A stretch of 64,000 nt of DNA from Lunatimonas salinarum (GTDB taxonomy: Bacteria; Bacteroidota; Bacteroidia; Cytophagales; Cyclobacteriaceae). The notes under the pieces were generated by a model, which was not told the origin of the DNA, did no database searches, and was given only the letters and a program-made list of their open reading frames with translations. The stretch lies in assembly GCF_017811155.1 (NCBI RefSeq), contig NZ_JACVCV010000003.1, positions 62,001-126,000 of the forward strand, given 5' to 3'. The position numbers and the translations under genes are program-made. Below, one piece after another: positions 8,849 to 15,872 of this stretch; within the stretch, counting starts at the first letter, position 1, and every line of letters starts with the position of its first letter.

Positions 8849-9424
8849 CTATCCGGCAAATACGTTGGATTTGAATATTTTAATCGCAATAGATAATAGG
8901 ATAATGCCAAAAATCCTACGAAGCACATCCAATCCGGTCTGCCCAAGCTTACGCTCTAACCAATTGGTACTTTTTAATACAGCATACACAATCACCAAAT
9001 TTAAAACGATACCAATTGCAATATTTGCCTGCGTGTATTCCGATTTAAGCGTCAGAATGGTAGTCAAGGTTCCCGCCCCCGCGATCAACGGAAAGGCAAT
9101 GGGAACGATGGAGGTACTGGTAGCACTAGCCGAGGGATCTGGTTTAAAAATTTCGATTCCGAGGATCATCTCTGCCCCTAGGGCAAAGATGATCAGGGCA
9201 CCTGCAATGGCAAAATCCTCTACGCTTATTCCAAAAAGGTTCAGAATGGACTTGCCCAGCACCAAAAATAACACCATAAGCACCCCCGCGGTGATGGTAG
9301 CTTTTTCCGACTGTATATGTCCGACCTTTTTTCGCAGGTTGATGATGATCGGGATAGAACCCAAAATATCGATCACCGAAAAAAGAATCAACGTTACAGA
9401 TATTATTTCCTTGAAATCAAACAT
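8849..9424 (-). CDS. MarC-family (UPF0056) integral membrane protein
   Basis: A 191-residue inner-membrane protein with about six hydrophobic helices. It begins with FKEIISVTLILFSVIDILGSIPIIINL and contains AGALIIFALGAEMILG and the conserved VPIAFPLIAGAGTLTTIL segment typical of MarC/YhgN proteins. The family's biochemical role is unresolved; the old link to multiple antibiotic resistance was not upheld. It lies between serC and rnhA on the same strand with gaps of about 60 nt on each side. Confidence 0.93.
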   Translation of the reverse strand: MFDFKEIISVTLILFSVIDILGSIPIIINLRKKVGHIQSEKATITAGVLMVLFLVLGKSILNLFGISVEDFAIAGALIIFALGAEMILGIEIFKPDPSASATSTSIVPIAFPLIAGAGTLTTILTLKSEYTQANIAIGIVLNLVIVYAVLKSTNWLERKLGQTGLDVLRRIFGIILLSIAIKIFKSNVFAG

Positions 9425-9490
9425 AGGTCAAAAGAACGATCCATGAATTCCCTCCAAAGCACGCCAAGTGGCCACTCCCCCTCCGATTCT

Positions 9491-10555
9491 TTAGGGATAG
9501 GTCGTGAGAAAATTTACGATCTTTTCGAATTCCTCATCGGTAATAGCCGGAAAGTTCGCAATTCGAAAACTGGTAGGCTTCAGGGGGCCATATCCACCTC
9601 CTAAGGTCATGCCGTTAGCTTCTGCCGCTTGCTTAATTTCCTTGATAAAAGATTCCGCGCCGGAAACCCCCAGTACCGTCCTACTCCTTGTCGCTGGGTT
9701 GGAAACGACAAAATCCAGCGATTGAGAGGCTTGTACCACGGCTTCTAACTTTTGCATGCGGGCTTCTGTCTTTTCCTGGATTTGCGCAATGAGCGGACTA
9801 TCTGCAAGCACCCTGTTCAATAGGTAAATCGCCAGCACGTTTGGGGTATAGTGGGTCTGGTATCTATCCGCATTTTCCAGCATAAAGCTCAAGCTATTGT
9901 ATCGTCCGCGCTCCCCTTTTGCCTCCACTTTCTCCACTGCACGCGGAGATACTACCAAAAGGCCCAGCCCTGCGGGCATCCCAAAGCACTTCTGTACCGA
10001 AGAGTACCATATGTCAGCCGCACGGAAATCCAAGTAAATTCCCGCCATCGAAGAGGTGGTGTCTACGGCAATCATCTTGTCCGGAAAACGGGCACCTAAG
10101 GCTGCAATCGTCTCATTCCGGACTTGGGTGGCATTTGAGGTTTCATTTTGAGTGATCGCAATCAAGTCAGCAGATTCGTGAATAGTTAGCTCATCGACCT
10201 GAATCTCTCGGTCTTTATCCAGGACAAATGCTTGGGTAGCTGGAATGATGTGCTGGGCAAATCCAAACCACTTTTTACCAAAAGATCCGGAATAAATATG
10301 AAACGAATGGTTCTGTACAATGGATTGCGTGATGATTTCCCAGTTTTCCGTAGCACTGGATGTAAACAAAAGCCGATAATCTGAGGGAACATCCAATTTT
10401 TCCCTGAAAAGACGTTCCGTTTCCCTGTATAAGTCCATGAACACCGCACTGCGGTGATTCGCACTTAAAATCCCCTGCTGGAATGCATCCTGAAAATAGC
10501 TGTTAAGCTTATCATATACCTTGGATGGACCGGGTGCAAATGTAAGATTGGCCAT
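9491..10555 (-). CDS. serC: Phosphoserine aminotransferase-like class V aminotransferase
   Basis: PLP enzyme of aminotransferase class V, most likely converting 3-phosphohydroxypyruvate to phosphoserine in serine synthesis. The 354 residues start LTFAPGPSKVYDKLNSYFQDA, with the substrate loop SANHRSAVFMDLY. The expected Schiff-base Lys is in YSSVQKCFGMPAGLG (about residue 190), and the C-terminus has KPTSFRIANFPAITDEE, close to family RxxxFP motifs. It starts 9 nt downstream of the aroQ stop, suggesting an aroQ-serC operon. Bacteroidota SerC-like proteins are divergent, so a related aminotransferase is possible. Confidence 0.83.
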   Translation of the reverse strand: MANLTFAPGPSKVYDKLNSYFQDAFQQGILSANHRSAVFMDLYRETERLFREKLDVPSDYRLLFTSSATENWEIITQSIVQNHSFHIYSGSFGKKWFGFAQHIIPATQAFVLDKDREIQVDELTIHESADLIAITQNETSNATQVRNETIAALGARFPDKMIAVDTTSSMAGIYLDFRAADIWYSSVQKCFGMPAGLGLLVVSPRAVEKVEAKGERGRYNSLSFMLENADRYQTHYTPNVLAIYLLNRVLADSPLIAQIQEKTEARMQKLEAVVQASQSLDFVVSNPATRSRTVLGVSGAESFIKEIKQAAEANGMTLGGGYGPLKPTSFRIANFPAITDEEFEKIVNFLTTYP

Positions 10556-10564
10556 GCGTCTTGC

Positions 10565-11014
10565 TTACTTGTTTTTTGAAAGAAAATATTGAATGCCCAG
10601 GTCGTATCCATCCAGCCCTAAGCCTGCGATCATACCTACGCATTCTTTGGAGATAATGCTCTTGTGCCTAAACTCCTCTCTCTTGTAGATGTTGGAAATA
10701 TGTACTTCCACTACTGGAGTGGTGACGCCTGCTATCGCATCGGAAATAGCCACAGAGGTATGGGTATAGGCCCCGGCATTCAATAGAATCCCATCGTATG
10801 AAAAACCCACTTCGTGGATTTTGGTGACGATTTCGCCTTCAACGTTATGTTGAAAATAGGCCAATGATACCTGCGGATATTTTTGAACCAGCGTGGCAAA
10901 AAACTCCTCAAAGGTGCGGCTTCCGTAAATTTCCGGCTCCCGCTTGCCCAAGAGGTTTAGGTTTGGTCCGTTGATGATGATCAGTTTCAAATTGCTTGGA
11001 TTTTGGTAGTCCAT
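10565..11014 (-). CDS. aroQ: Type II 3-dehydroquinate dehydratase
   Basis: Third step of the shikimate pathway: dehydration of 3-dehydroquinate. The 149-residue protein (MDYQNPSNLKLIIINGPNLN) is normal for the small, dodecameric type II enzymes. It has IINGPNLNLLGKREPEIYG with the catalytic lid Arg and Tyr, ILLNAGAYTHTSVAISDAI with the Asn and the second loop, and VEVHISNIYKREEFRHKS with the catalytic His. The frame stays open upstream to 11341, but that extension has no homology and would lie upstream of the promoter element at 11024-11031, so I start at ATG 11012-11014. serC follows closely. Confidence 0.96.
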   Translation of the reverse strand: MDYQNPSNLKLIIINGPNLNLLGKREPEIYGSRTFEEFFATLVQKYPQVSLAYFQHNVEGEIVTKIHEVGFSYDGILLNAGAYTHTSVAISDAIAGVTTPVVEVHISNIYKREEFRHKSIISKECVGMIAGLGLDGYDLGIQYFLSKNK

Positions 11015-11023
11015 TTCAGGCGA

Positions 11024-11031
11024 CAAAGTTA
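11024..11031 (-). promoter_or_regulatory. -7 element of the aroQ-serC operon
   Basis: TAACTTTG on the minus strand matches TAnnTTTG and ends 9 nt before the aroQ ATG. It supports the short aroQ start and implies a very short leader. Confidence 0.6.
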
Positions 11032-11244
11032 CGCATAAGAAGCAGAACGCAAGGAGGATTGAAATTCTTTTTTGCAGTAACCCGGAGATTGCGCATGGCG
11101 CCAAGCGCTCGCGCTCATTGATGCTATGCGTTAATCGTATAAGTCTCCAGGTTAGAATAACCATTTCTGATAGTTCATCGCCCTGTAATGCTTGGCTTGC
11201 GGTGTTTCGTTGGTTCAGTTGGCTCAAATTACAACGCAATTGCG

Positions 11245-11252
11245 TAGCTTTG
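11245..11252 (+). promoter_or_regulatory. -7 element upstream of the ArnT-like gene
   Basis: TAGCTTTG fits TAnnTTTG and lies about 20-28 nt before two candidate TTG start codons of the glycosyltransferase gene. A TTGG that could act as the -33 element starts near 11219. Confidence 0.5.
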
Positions 11253-11279
11253 AAGCATAAAAAAAATCGATTGTCCCTA

Positions 11280-12944
11280 TTGAAACCTACCCAAATCAAT
11301 TTCACAAGCTGGCTGGAATCTCCTTGGTTCATCATGACCACATTTTTCGTGCTGATCGCTCCATTCTCGTTGAATTATCACTTCCACTACCCCGACGAGA
11401 TGTATTATACCGACGCCAGCATCCAAATGCTAAAAAACGGAGACTATTTCACAACTTACTTGGGTAATGGCGAATTGCGCTTTAAAAAGCCGATCTTGAC
11501 ATACTGGTCTGTTTTAGCCGGATTTGGTATTTTTGGCATTTCCCCATTTTCCTCTCGGATCTTTTTCCTTTTGGCCGGGACATGCCTGGTGGGGCTGACG
11601 TTTCTAATTGCGAGAAATGCCAGCGATGATAAAAAAATCGCCGCTATAGCCGCTTGGATCACAGCTTCCCAACCGCTTGTGATTTTCAGTAGCTCAAGAG
11701 CCATTCCGGATATCCTGTTGGTATGCTTTCTTACGTTGAGTGCAGTCGGTATCGTTGGCTTGCTAAAAAAACCACTCGGTACGTCCAAATCTGAGCTTTG
11801 GCTTCTCTACCTCGGTTTGGGTTTGGGTTTTGCCGTAAAGGGCCTGCCTGCTGTCGCACTGGGAGCAGTAGCGCTTAGTTACCTAGCTGCAAACCCATGG
11901 TCCAAAGTCCCGATCAAGCGGCTCCTATATTTTCCCGCACTGACTGTATCCATAGCCATAGGGTTATTCTGGTTTGTGATCATGTTTTTCCAATTTGGTC
12001 CCGTATACCTAGATGCTTTTTTCGATGATCAGGTAGGCATACGTGTTGGAAGCAGAATTGGGCAAATCAGCCGGCACCTACTTTTTGGTGTCGGAATCAT
12101 GATCGCGTTGTTTGTTCCATGGCTGTTTTTTTTCCCTAGGAAACACCAGGCTTCGATGAGCAAAACCCTTTCTAAAAATCCTTCCTTTTTTGGATTTGCC
12201 GCCAGTTGGGTCGTGGCCATTTTGCTTATGACGGGCGTGGTGTCTACCTTTTATGAACGCTACCTACTACCTGTATATCCCTTGGCTGTCGCCGCATTTA
12301 CTTGGCTGGTATTTACACACCAGTGCCGATCGGGGAAAACTATGCGGTACACCCTTGTCTTTTTCATCGTGCTCAACTTCTTGGCCCTTTCCGTTGGGCT
12401 CTTTATGACCACGGGAATGCAAAGTCCTCCCTACCTAATCATCCACTGGGCGGCAGGAATGATGCTGACTATGGCGGTGCTTGCCGCCCTTGCGCGGGAT
12501 CGCATAGCTGTTTCCCATATTAGCATTGCCATTATGCTGGTATTTTTTAACGGAAGCCTTATTTCCTATCCGCTTTCGATCCCCGATCAGGGAGCCCAGG
12601 TAAAAAATTTGGTTAACGAAAAAGGCCTCCCGCCCAATAGCCAAATCGGATTTATTGGAAACCCCCATCATGGTAGTAAAATCCGCATCGGCTTAGGTCT
12701 GAACCATCATCTTATCAACTTGGACCGGGAAAATCCTGATTGGCAGCATTACGATTATTTGATTTGCGACGAAACAGGGATGGCCATGCTCCCATTAAAG
12801 GACGTAATGACGGAAGTCGCCGCACGTAACTGGAACCCTAAATTTCTTTTGGCTATTTGGGAGGGAATTTGGCAGGGTAACCTTATCGAAAAAAGGCAGG
12901 AACTCACCAAAAAATACTACCTCGTAACCCTTCATAAGCCGTAA
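11280..12944 (+). CDS. PMT/ArnT-like polytopic membrane glycosyltransferase
   Basis: A multi-span membrane enzyme of the GT39/GT83 superfamily, which moves a sugar from a polyprenyl-phosphate carrier to lipid A, protein or another acceptor at the periplasmic face. The first hydrophobic helix (WFIMTTFFVLIAPFSL) is followed by the acidic loop YHFHYPDEMYYTDASIQML, with the Asp-Glu pair expected in PMT catalytic loops. About ten further hydrophobic segments and a 150-residue periplasmic tail follow. The start is uncertain: TTG at 11271 or 11280 (554 aa, used here), or ATG at 11334 inside the first helix. The longer frame from 11118 overlaps the aroQ upstream region and lies before the promoter, so I rejected it. 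Donor and acceptor are unknown. Confidence 0.82.
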   Translation: MKPTQINFTSWLESPWFIMTTFFVLIAPFSLNYHFHYPDEMYYTDASIQMLKNGDYFTTYLGNGELRFKKPILTYWSVLAGFGIFGISPFSSRIFFLLAGTCLVGLTFLIARNASDDKKIAAIAAWITASQPLVIFSSSRAIPDILLVCFLTLSAVGIVGLLKKPLGTSKSELWLLYLGLGLGFAVKGLPAVALGAVALSYLAANPWSKVPIKRLLYFPALTVSIAIGLFWFVIMFFQFGPVYLDAFFDDQVGIRVGSRIGQISRHLLFGVGIMIALFVPWLFFFPRKHQASMSKTLSKNPSFFGFAASWVVAILLMTGVVSTFYERYLLPVYPLAVAAFTWLVFTHQCRSGKTMRYTLVFFIVLNFLALSVGLFMTTGMQSPPYLIIHWAAGMMLTMAVLAALARDRIAVSHISIAIMLVFFNGSLISYPLSIPDQGAQVKNLVNEKGLPPNSQIGFIGNPHHGSKIRIGLGLNHHLINLDRENPDWQHYDYLICDETGMAMLPLKDVMTEVAARNWNPKFLLAIWEGIWQGNLIEKRQELTKKYYLVTLHKP

Positions 12945-13025
12945 AAACTACCCGTTGCCCACTAATCCCGGTCTGAACTCCACCTTATTCAACGCGGCTT
13001 TACCGACTGAATGTAGCGTGACTAT

Positions 13026-13059
13026 AAAAAAAGCATACCGCCCTTTCGGTCGGTATGCT
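13026..13059 (-). terminator. Intrinsic terminator of hpf
   Basis: AGCATACCG at 13032-13040 and its complement at 13051-13059 form a GC-rich stem with a short loop. On the minus strand it is followed by a run of seven T. It lies about 30 nt past the hpf stop codon. Confidence 0.8.
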
Positions 13060-13088
13060 CAAACTATTTTCCTTAGAATGTACCTTAT

Positions 13089-13394
13089 TTATTGTTTGGC
13101 GAGGATTAACTTCTCCTTGTGTTTCTTTATTTGTCGCCTGAGGCCTTCAATCGCTTCGTCAGCAGCCGCCTCAAACGAATCATTTTGATTTTTGGCAAAA
13201 AGTTGCTTTCCGGGCACATTCAATTTTATCTCAACGATTTTGTTTTCGCTTCGGTCGTTTTTGTCCAACCGTAAAAACACTTCCCCGTCTATAATCTGAT
13301 CATAATACGTATCCAATTTATCCGCCTTCTTCTGGATAAAATTGATCAGCTTCTGATCTGCGTCGAAATGAATGGAATGCATTTGTAATTTCAT
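13089..13394 (-). CDS. hpf: Ribosome hibernation promoting factor, short form (HPF/RaiA)
   Basis: A 101-residue ribosome-binding protein that stabilises inactive ribosomes in stationary phase. The N-terminal MKLQMHSIHFDADQKLINFIQKKADKLDTYYD, the acidic/basic alternation and the basic end EAADEAIEGLRRQIKKHKEKL match the short HPF/YfiA fold (beta-alpha-beta-beta-beta-alpha). There is no C-terminal dimerisation domain as in long HPF. It follows xerC by about 30 nt and precedes a clear terminator, so rpsU-xerC-hpf form one transcription unit, as is common in Bacteroidota. Confidence 0.93.
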   Translation of the reverse strand: MKLQMHSIHFDADQKLINFIQKKADKLDTYYDQIIDGEVFLRLDKNDRSENKIVEIKLNVPGKQLFAKNQNDSFEAAADEAIEGLRRQIKKHKEKLILAKQ

Positions 13395-13425
13395 AATGTT
13401 AATCGGTTAAAAGTTGAACTTTTAT

Positions 13426-14310
13426 TTAAGCTTTAGGATGTGCCTGTTCGAACACAGCCTTCAGTTTTTCAATGGAATTGTGGGTATAGACTTGGGTAGC
13501 CGCTAAACTGGCATGCCCTAAAAGGTCTTTAACCGCATTGAGGTCAGCCCCTTTATTTAGTAAATGAGTGGCAAAAGTGTGACGCAATACGTGTGGACTT
13601 CTTTTGGAAGTTTGTACAAAAAGATCCAACTGGTTCCGTACGATTCGGTATATCAACATAGGATAGGCAGGTTCCCTCGTGTTTCTAACGATAAAGTAGT
13701 CACTTTCTTCTACATTTGAAAATGTTTCCTTAAATAGTTTTTGATACCGAATTATATTTTCCAATATCGATTTTGACAACGGTATAATCCGGTACTTTCT
13801 CCCCTTCCCCATTACTTTCACCTCTCCCTTTTGCAAATCCAAATCCATCCAGCGAAGTCCGATCAATTCGGAAAGGCGGACACCGGTCAAGTATAGAAAC
13901 TCGATGACCATTCGGTCTCGCTGTCCTTCAAAATCTTCTGAATAGACCCACTCATCCAACACTTTGTCGATGGCTGTTTCTTGGATAAATGCCGGCAAGC
14001 GCCTTGGTTTCTTAAGAGACCTTACTTTATAGGTGGGATTCTGTTGGATCTCCCCGGATCGGTGCAGAAACTTATAAAAAGACTTCAACGTGGCCATCTT
14101 TCGGTTTACCGTGGTCGCTGCCAACCCCTGCTCGATAAGATCTACCATCCACGCCCTTATTTCTGAATGCCCCGCTTCGGACGGATCTTCGAGCCCAAAG
14201 GCCCCTTTTAAAAAATCTTCAAATTGCGTAAGATCGCGCCGGTAAGCAGACAGGGTATGTTCGCTGTACCGCTTTTCGAATTCCAAATGATTTAAAAAAG
14301 AAAATAGCAT
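13426..14310 (-). CDS. xerC: Tyrosine recombinase XerC/XerD
   Basis: Site-specific recombinase that resolves chromosome dimers at dif. The 294-residue product has an N-terminal SAM-like core-binding domain (FLNHLEFEKRYSEHTLSAYRRDLTQFEDFL) and a C-terminal catalytic domain. The nucleophile set is visible: Arg in YLTGVRLSELIGL, Lys in VMGKGRKYRIIPL, His-x-x-Arg in PHVLRHTFATHLL, His in LLGHASLAATQVYTHNS, and the Tyr in that last motif. Whether it is XerC or XerD cannot be decided from this window. The ATG lies within the 3' arm of a 14-bp hairpin, which could limit its translation or transcription from rpsU. Confidence 0.93.
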   Translation of the reverse strand: MLFSFLNHLEFEKRYSEHTLSAYRRDLTQFEDFLKGAFGLEDPSEAGHSEIRAWMVDLIEQGLAATTVNRKMATLKSFYKFLHRSGEIQQNPTYKVRSLKKPRRLPAFIQETAIDKVLDEWVYSEDFEGQRDRMVIEFLYLTGVRLSELIGLRWMDLDLQKGEVKVMGKGRKYRIIPLSKSILENIIRYQKLFKETFSNVEESDYFIVRNTREPAYPMLIYRIVRNQLDLFVQTSKRSPHVLRHTFATHLLNKGADLNAVKDLLGHASLAATQVYTHNSIEKLKAVFEQAHPKA

Positions 14311-14339
14311 ATCGGTGTATTTGTAACACCAATATGCTA
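14305..14339 (-). promoter_or_regulatory. 14-bp hairpin covering the xerC start codon (attenuator-like)
   Basis: On the minus strand the arms at 14326-14339 and 14305-14318 pair over 14 bp (one G-U) around a 7-nt loop, and the 3' arm contains the xerC ATG. The following xerC codons are U-rich (CTA TTT TCT TTT TTA), so the structure resembles an intrinsic terminator placed across the start of xerC, 30 nt after the rpsU stop codon. Confidence 0.6.
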
Positions 14340-14368
14340 AAAGTTTTTATGAAATCGAAGAAAAGCGA

Positions 14369-14563
14369 CTATTTCCCTTCCTCGTCCCTCAATCGCTGAA
14401 TGTAAGAAGCCTTTATTACTTCGTTTCTCCGAGTCACTGAAGGCTTTTCAAAATGCTGTCTGCCTCTCAACTCCCGAATTACGCCGGTTTTGTCAAACTT
14501 CTTTTTGAAGCGCTTTAGCGCTTTTTCAATGGACTCGTTTTCTTTTACGTTTACAACTATCAT
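14369..14563 (-). CDS. rpsU: 30S ribosomal protein bS21
   Basis: A 64-residue small-subunit protein that sits near the anti-Shine-Dalgarno end of 16S rRNA. The ATG at 14561-14563 gives MIVVNVKENESIEKALKRFKKKFDKTG, the standard bS21 start; the longer open frame begins upstream within the leader. The family motif continues with VIRELRGRQHFEKPSVTRRNEVIKA. A strong purine-rich site is placed 8 nt before the ATG, unusual for this phylum. xerC and hpf follow on the same strand. Divergent galE lies on the other side. Confidence 0.95.
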   Translation of the reverse strand: MIVVNVKENESIEKALKRFKKKFDKTGVIRELRGRQHFEKPSVTRRNEVIKASYIQRLRDEEGK

Positions 14564-14570
14564 ATGGTAC

Positions 14571-14579
14571 ACCCCCTTT
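14571..14579 (-). promoter_or_regulatory. Strong Shine-Dalgarno-like site of rpsU
   Basis: The minus strand reads GAAAGGGGGTGTACCATATG, with an AAAGGGGG core 8 nt before the ATG. It pairs with the 16S 3' CCUCC, counting one G-U. In Flavobacterium, rpsU is reported to keep a strong SD that lets bS21-free ribosomes raise bS21 synthesis; this site fits that model. Confidence 0.6.
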
Positions 14580-14586
14580 CGAGGGG

Positions 14587-14594
14587 CAAAGTTA
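14587..14594 (-). promoter_or_regulatory. -7 element of the rpsU-xerC-hpf operon
   Basis: TAACTTTG on the minus strand matches TAnnTTTG and lies 24 nt upstream of the rpsU start codon, leaving room for the SD site in a short leader. Confidence 0.6.
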
Positions 14595-14679
14595 AGCATT
14601 CTTTTGAAAAACAAAAACTTAAGCTTTGATGGTTTTTACATTTCTCGCACCGGAATTTTCACCGCATCTTTGAATGGAT

Positions 14680-14687
14680 TATATTTG
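14680..14687 (+). promoter_or_regulatory. -7 element abutting galE (leaderless type)
   Basis: TATATTTG matches TAnnTTTG and is separated from the galE ATG by only three bases (GAA). Confidence 0.55.
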
Positions 14688-14690
14688 GAA

Positions 14691-15707
14691 ATGGAAAAAA
14701 TTTTAATAACCGGTGGTGCGGGCTATATAGGTTCACACACTGCGGTAACCCTGGTAGAAGCAGGGTACCTGCCTATCATCATAGATGATTTTTCAAATTC
14801 TGACAAGTCGGTTCTGCTAGGGTTAAAAACCATTTTAAAGCAAGATGTACCCTGTTACGAGGGTGATTGTAATGACCGGGACCTAATGAAGCGGATTTTT
14901 TCCGAACACCAACTCAAAGGGGTTATCCACTTTGCCGCCAACAAAGCTGTGGGTGAAAGTACAGCAGTACCGCTCAAGTACTACCGAAACAACGTAGGTT
15001 CTCTCGTCGTCTTGCTTGAAACAATGGCGGAATATGGAGTACGTGATCTTGTTTTTTCTTCCTCCTGCACGGTGTACGGTCAGCCCGATGAGCTCCCTGT
15101 GAAGGAAACTACCCCAAGAAAGGAGGCGGAAAGCCCCTACGGAAACACCAAGAAAATCTGCGAAGATATCTTAGTGGATGTGACAAAAAGTGGCGCAGGA
15201 ATGCGGATCATCTCGTTGCGTTATTTCAATCCTATTGGAGCCCACCCTTCCTCCTTAATCGGCGAACTTCCACTTGGCGTACCGGCAAACCTCATACCTT
15301 TCGTTACCCAAACAGGTGCTGGAATACGGGAAAGTTTAACTGTTTTCGGAAATGACTATGATACACCCGACGGAACCTGCGTGAGAGATTACATCCATGT
15401 ACTAGATCTGGCAGATGCGCATCTAAAAGCATTGGAATACCTTAATGACAAAGCGGGCAGCTTTTACGACCTATTTAATGTGGGCACAGGCAACGGAAAT
15501 ACGGTCTTGGAGGTCATTCAAGCGTTTGAAAAGGTAAGCGGAAAACCCTTGAACTACCGAATCGGTCCCAGACGGCCCGGTGATGTGGTAAAGGTATGGG
15601 CCGACACAACCAAGATCGGAGAGAAACTTAACTGGAAACCGCAATATACACTGGAAGATGCACTGAGGGACAGCTGGAACTGGCAACTTTCCCTCGCGAA
15701 AAAATAA
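14691..15707 (+). CDS. galE: UDP-glucose 4-epimerase
   Basis: Interconverts UDP-glucose and UDP-galactose (some members also act on the N-acetyl forms). The 338-residue SDR protein opens MEKILITGGAGYIGSHTAVTLVE with the NAD-binding Gly motif, then FSSSCTVYGQPDELPV and the catalytic YGNTK (Tyr-x-x-x-Lys, with SPYGNTKKICED). LRYFNPIGAHPS, GTCVRDYIHVLDLA and FNVGTGNGNTVLEVI are further GalE signatures. The ATG at 14691 is used because the frame upstream crosses divergent rpsU and the -7 element. It could feed galactose to the polysaccharide genes elsewhere in the window. Confidence 0.96.
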   Translation: MEKILITGGAGYIGSHTAVTLVEAGYLPIIIDDFSNSDKSVLLGLKTILKQDVPCYEGDCNDRDLMKRIFSEHQLKGVIHFAANKAVGESTAVPLKYYRNNVGSLVVLLETMAEYGVRDLVFSSSCTVYGQPDELPVKETTPRKEAESPYGNTKKICEDILVDVTKSGAGMRIISLRYFNPIGAHPSSLIGELPLGVPANLIPFVTQTGAGIRESLTVFGNDYDTPDGTCVRDYIHVLDLADAHLKALEYLNDKAGSFYDLFNVGTGNGNTVLEVIQAFEKVSGKPLNYRIGPRRPGDVVKVWADTTKIGEKLNWKPQYTLEDALRDSWNWQLSLAKK

Positions 15708-15774
15708 TCCTAAAAAACCTTGTCTACTTTACTGGTACACGATGAAATCGAGCACGACGCAAGCGACACGCACT

Positions 15775-15826
15775 GGGATGGCTATAAGCCATGCGACCTG
15801 CCTGCCGCAGGCAGGGATTCCATCCC
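15775..15826. repeat. Nested palindrome, REP-like
   Basis: An outer inverted repeat, GGGATGG (15775-15781) and CCATCCC (15820-15826), encloses an inner perfect one, CCTGCCTG (15797-15804) and CAGGCAGG (15808-15815), with a CCG loop. It lies between galE and the GH92 gene, has no T-run, and is GC-rich compared with its surroundings, so it looks more like a dispersed palindromic repeat than a terminator. Confidence 0.5.
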
Positions 15827-15872
15827 TATAAACCGGGACAAGTTGTGACCGTTGAAAAACAATTATAAACAG

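Noticed and set aside
11118-11279. N-terminal extension of the ArnT-like gene
   Set aside because: It precedes the TAGCTTTG promoter element, runs antisense to the open upstream extension of aroQ and has no hydrophobic or conserved pattern.
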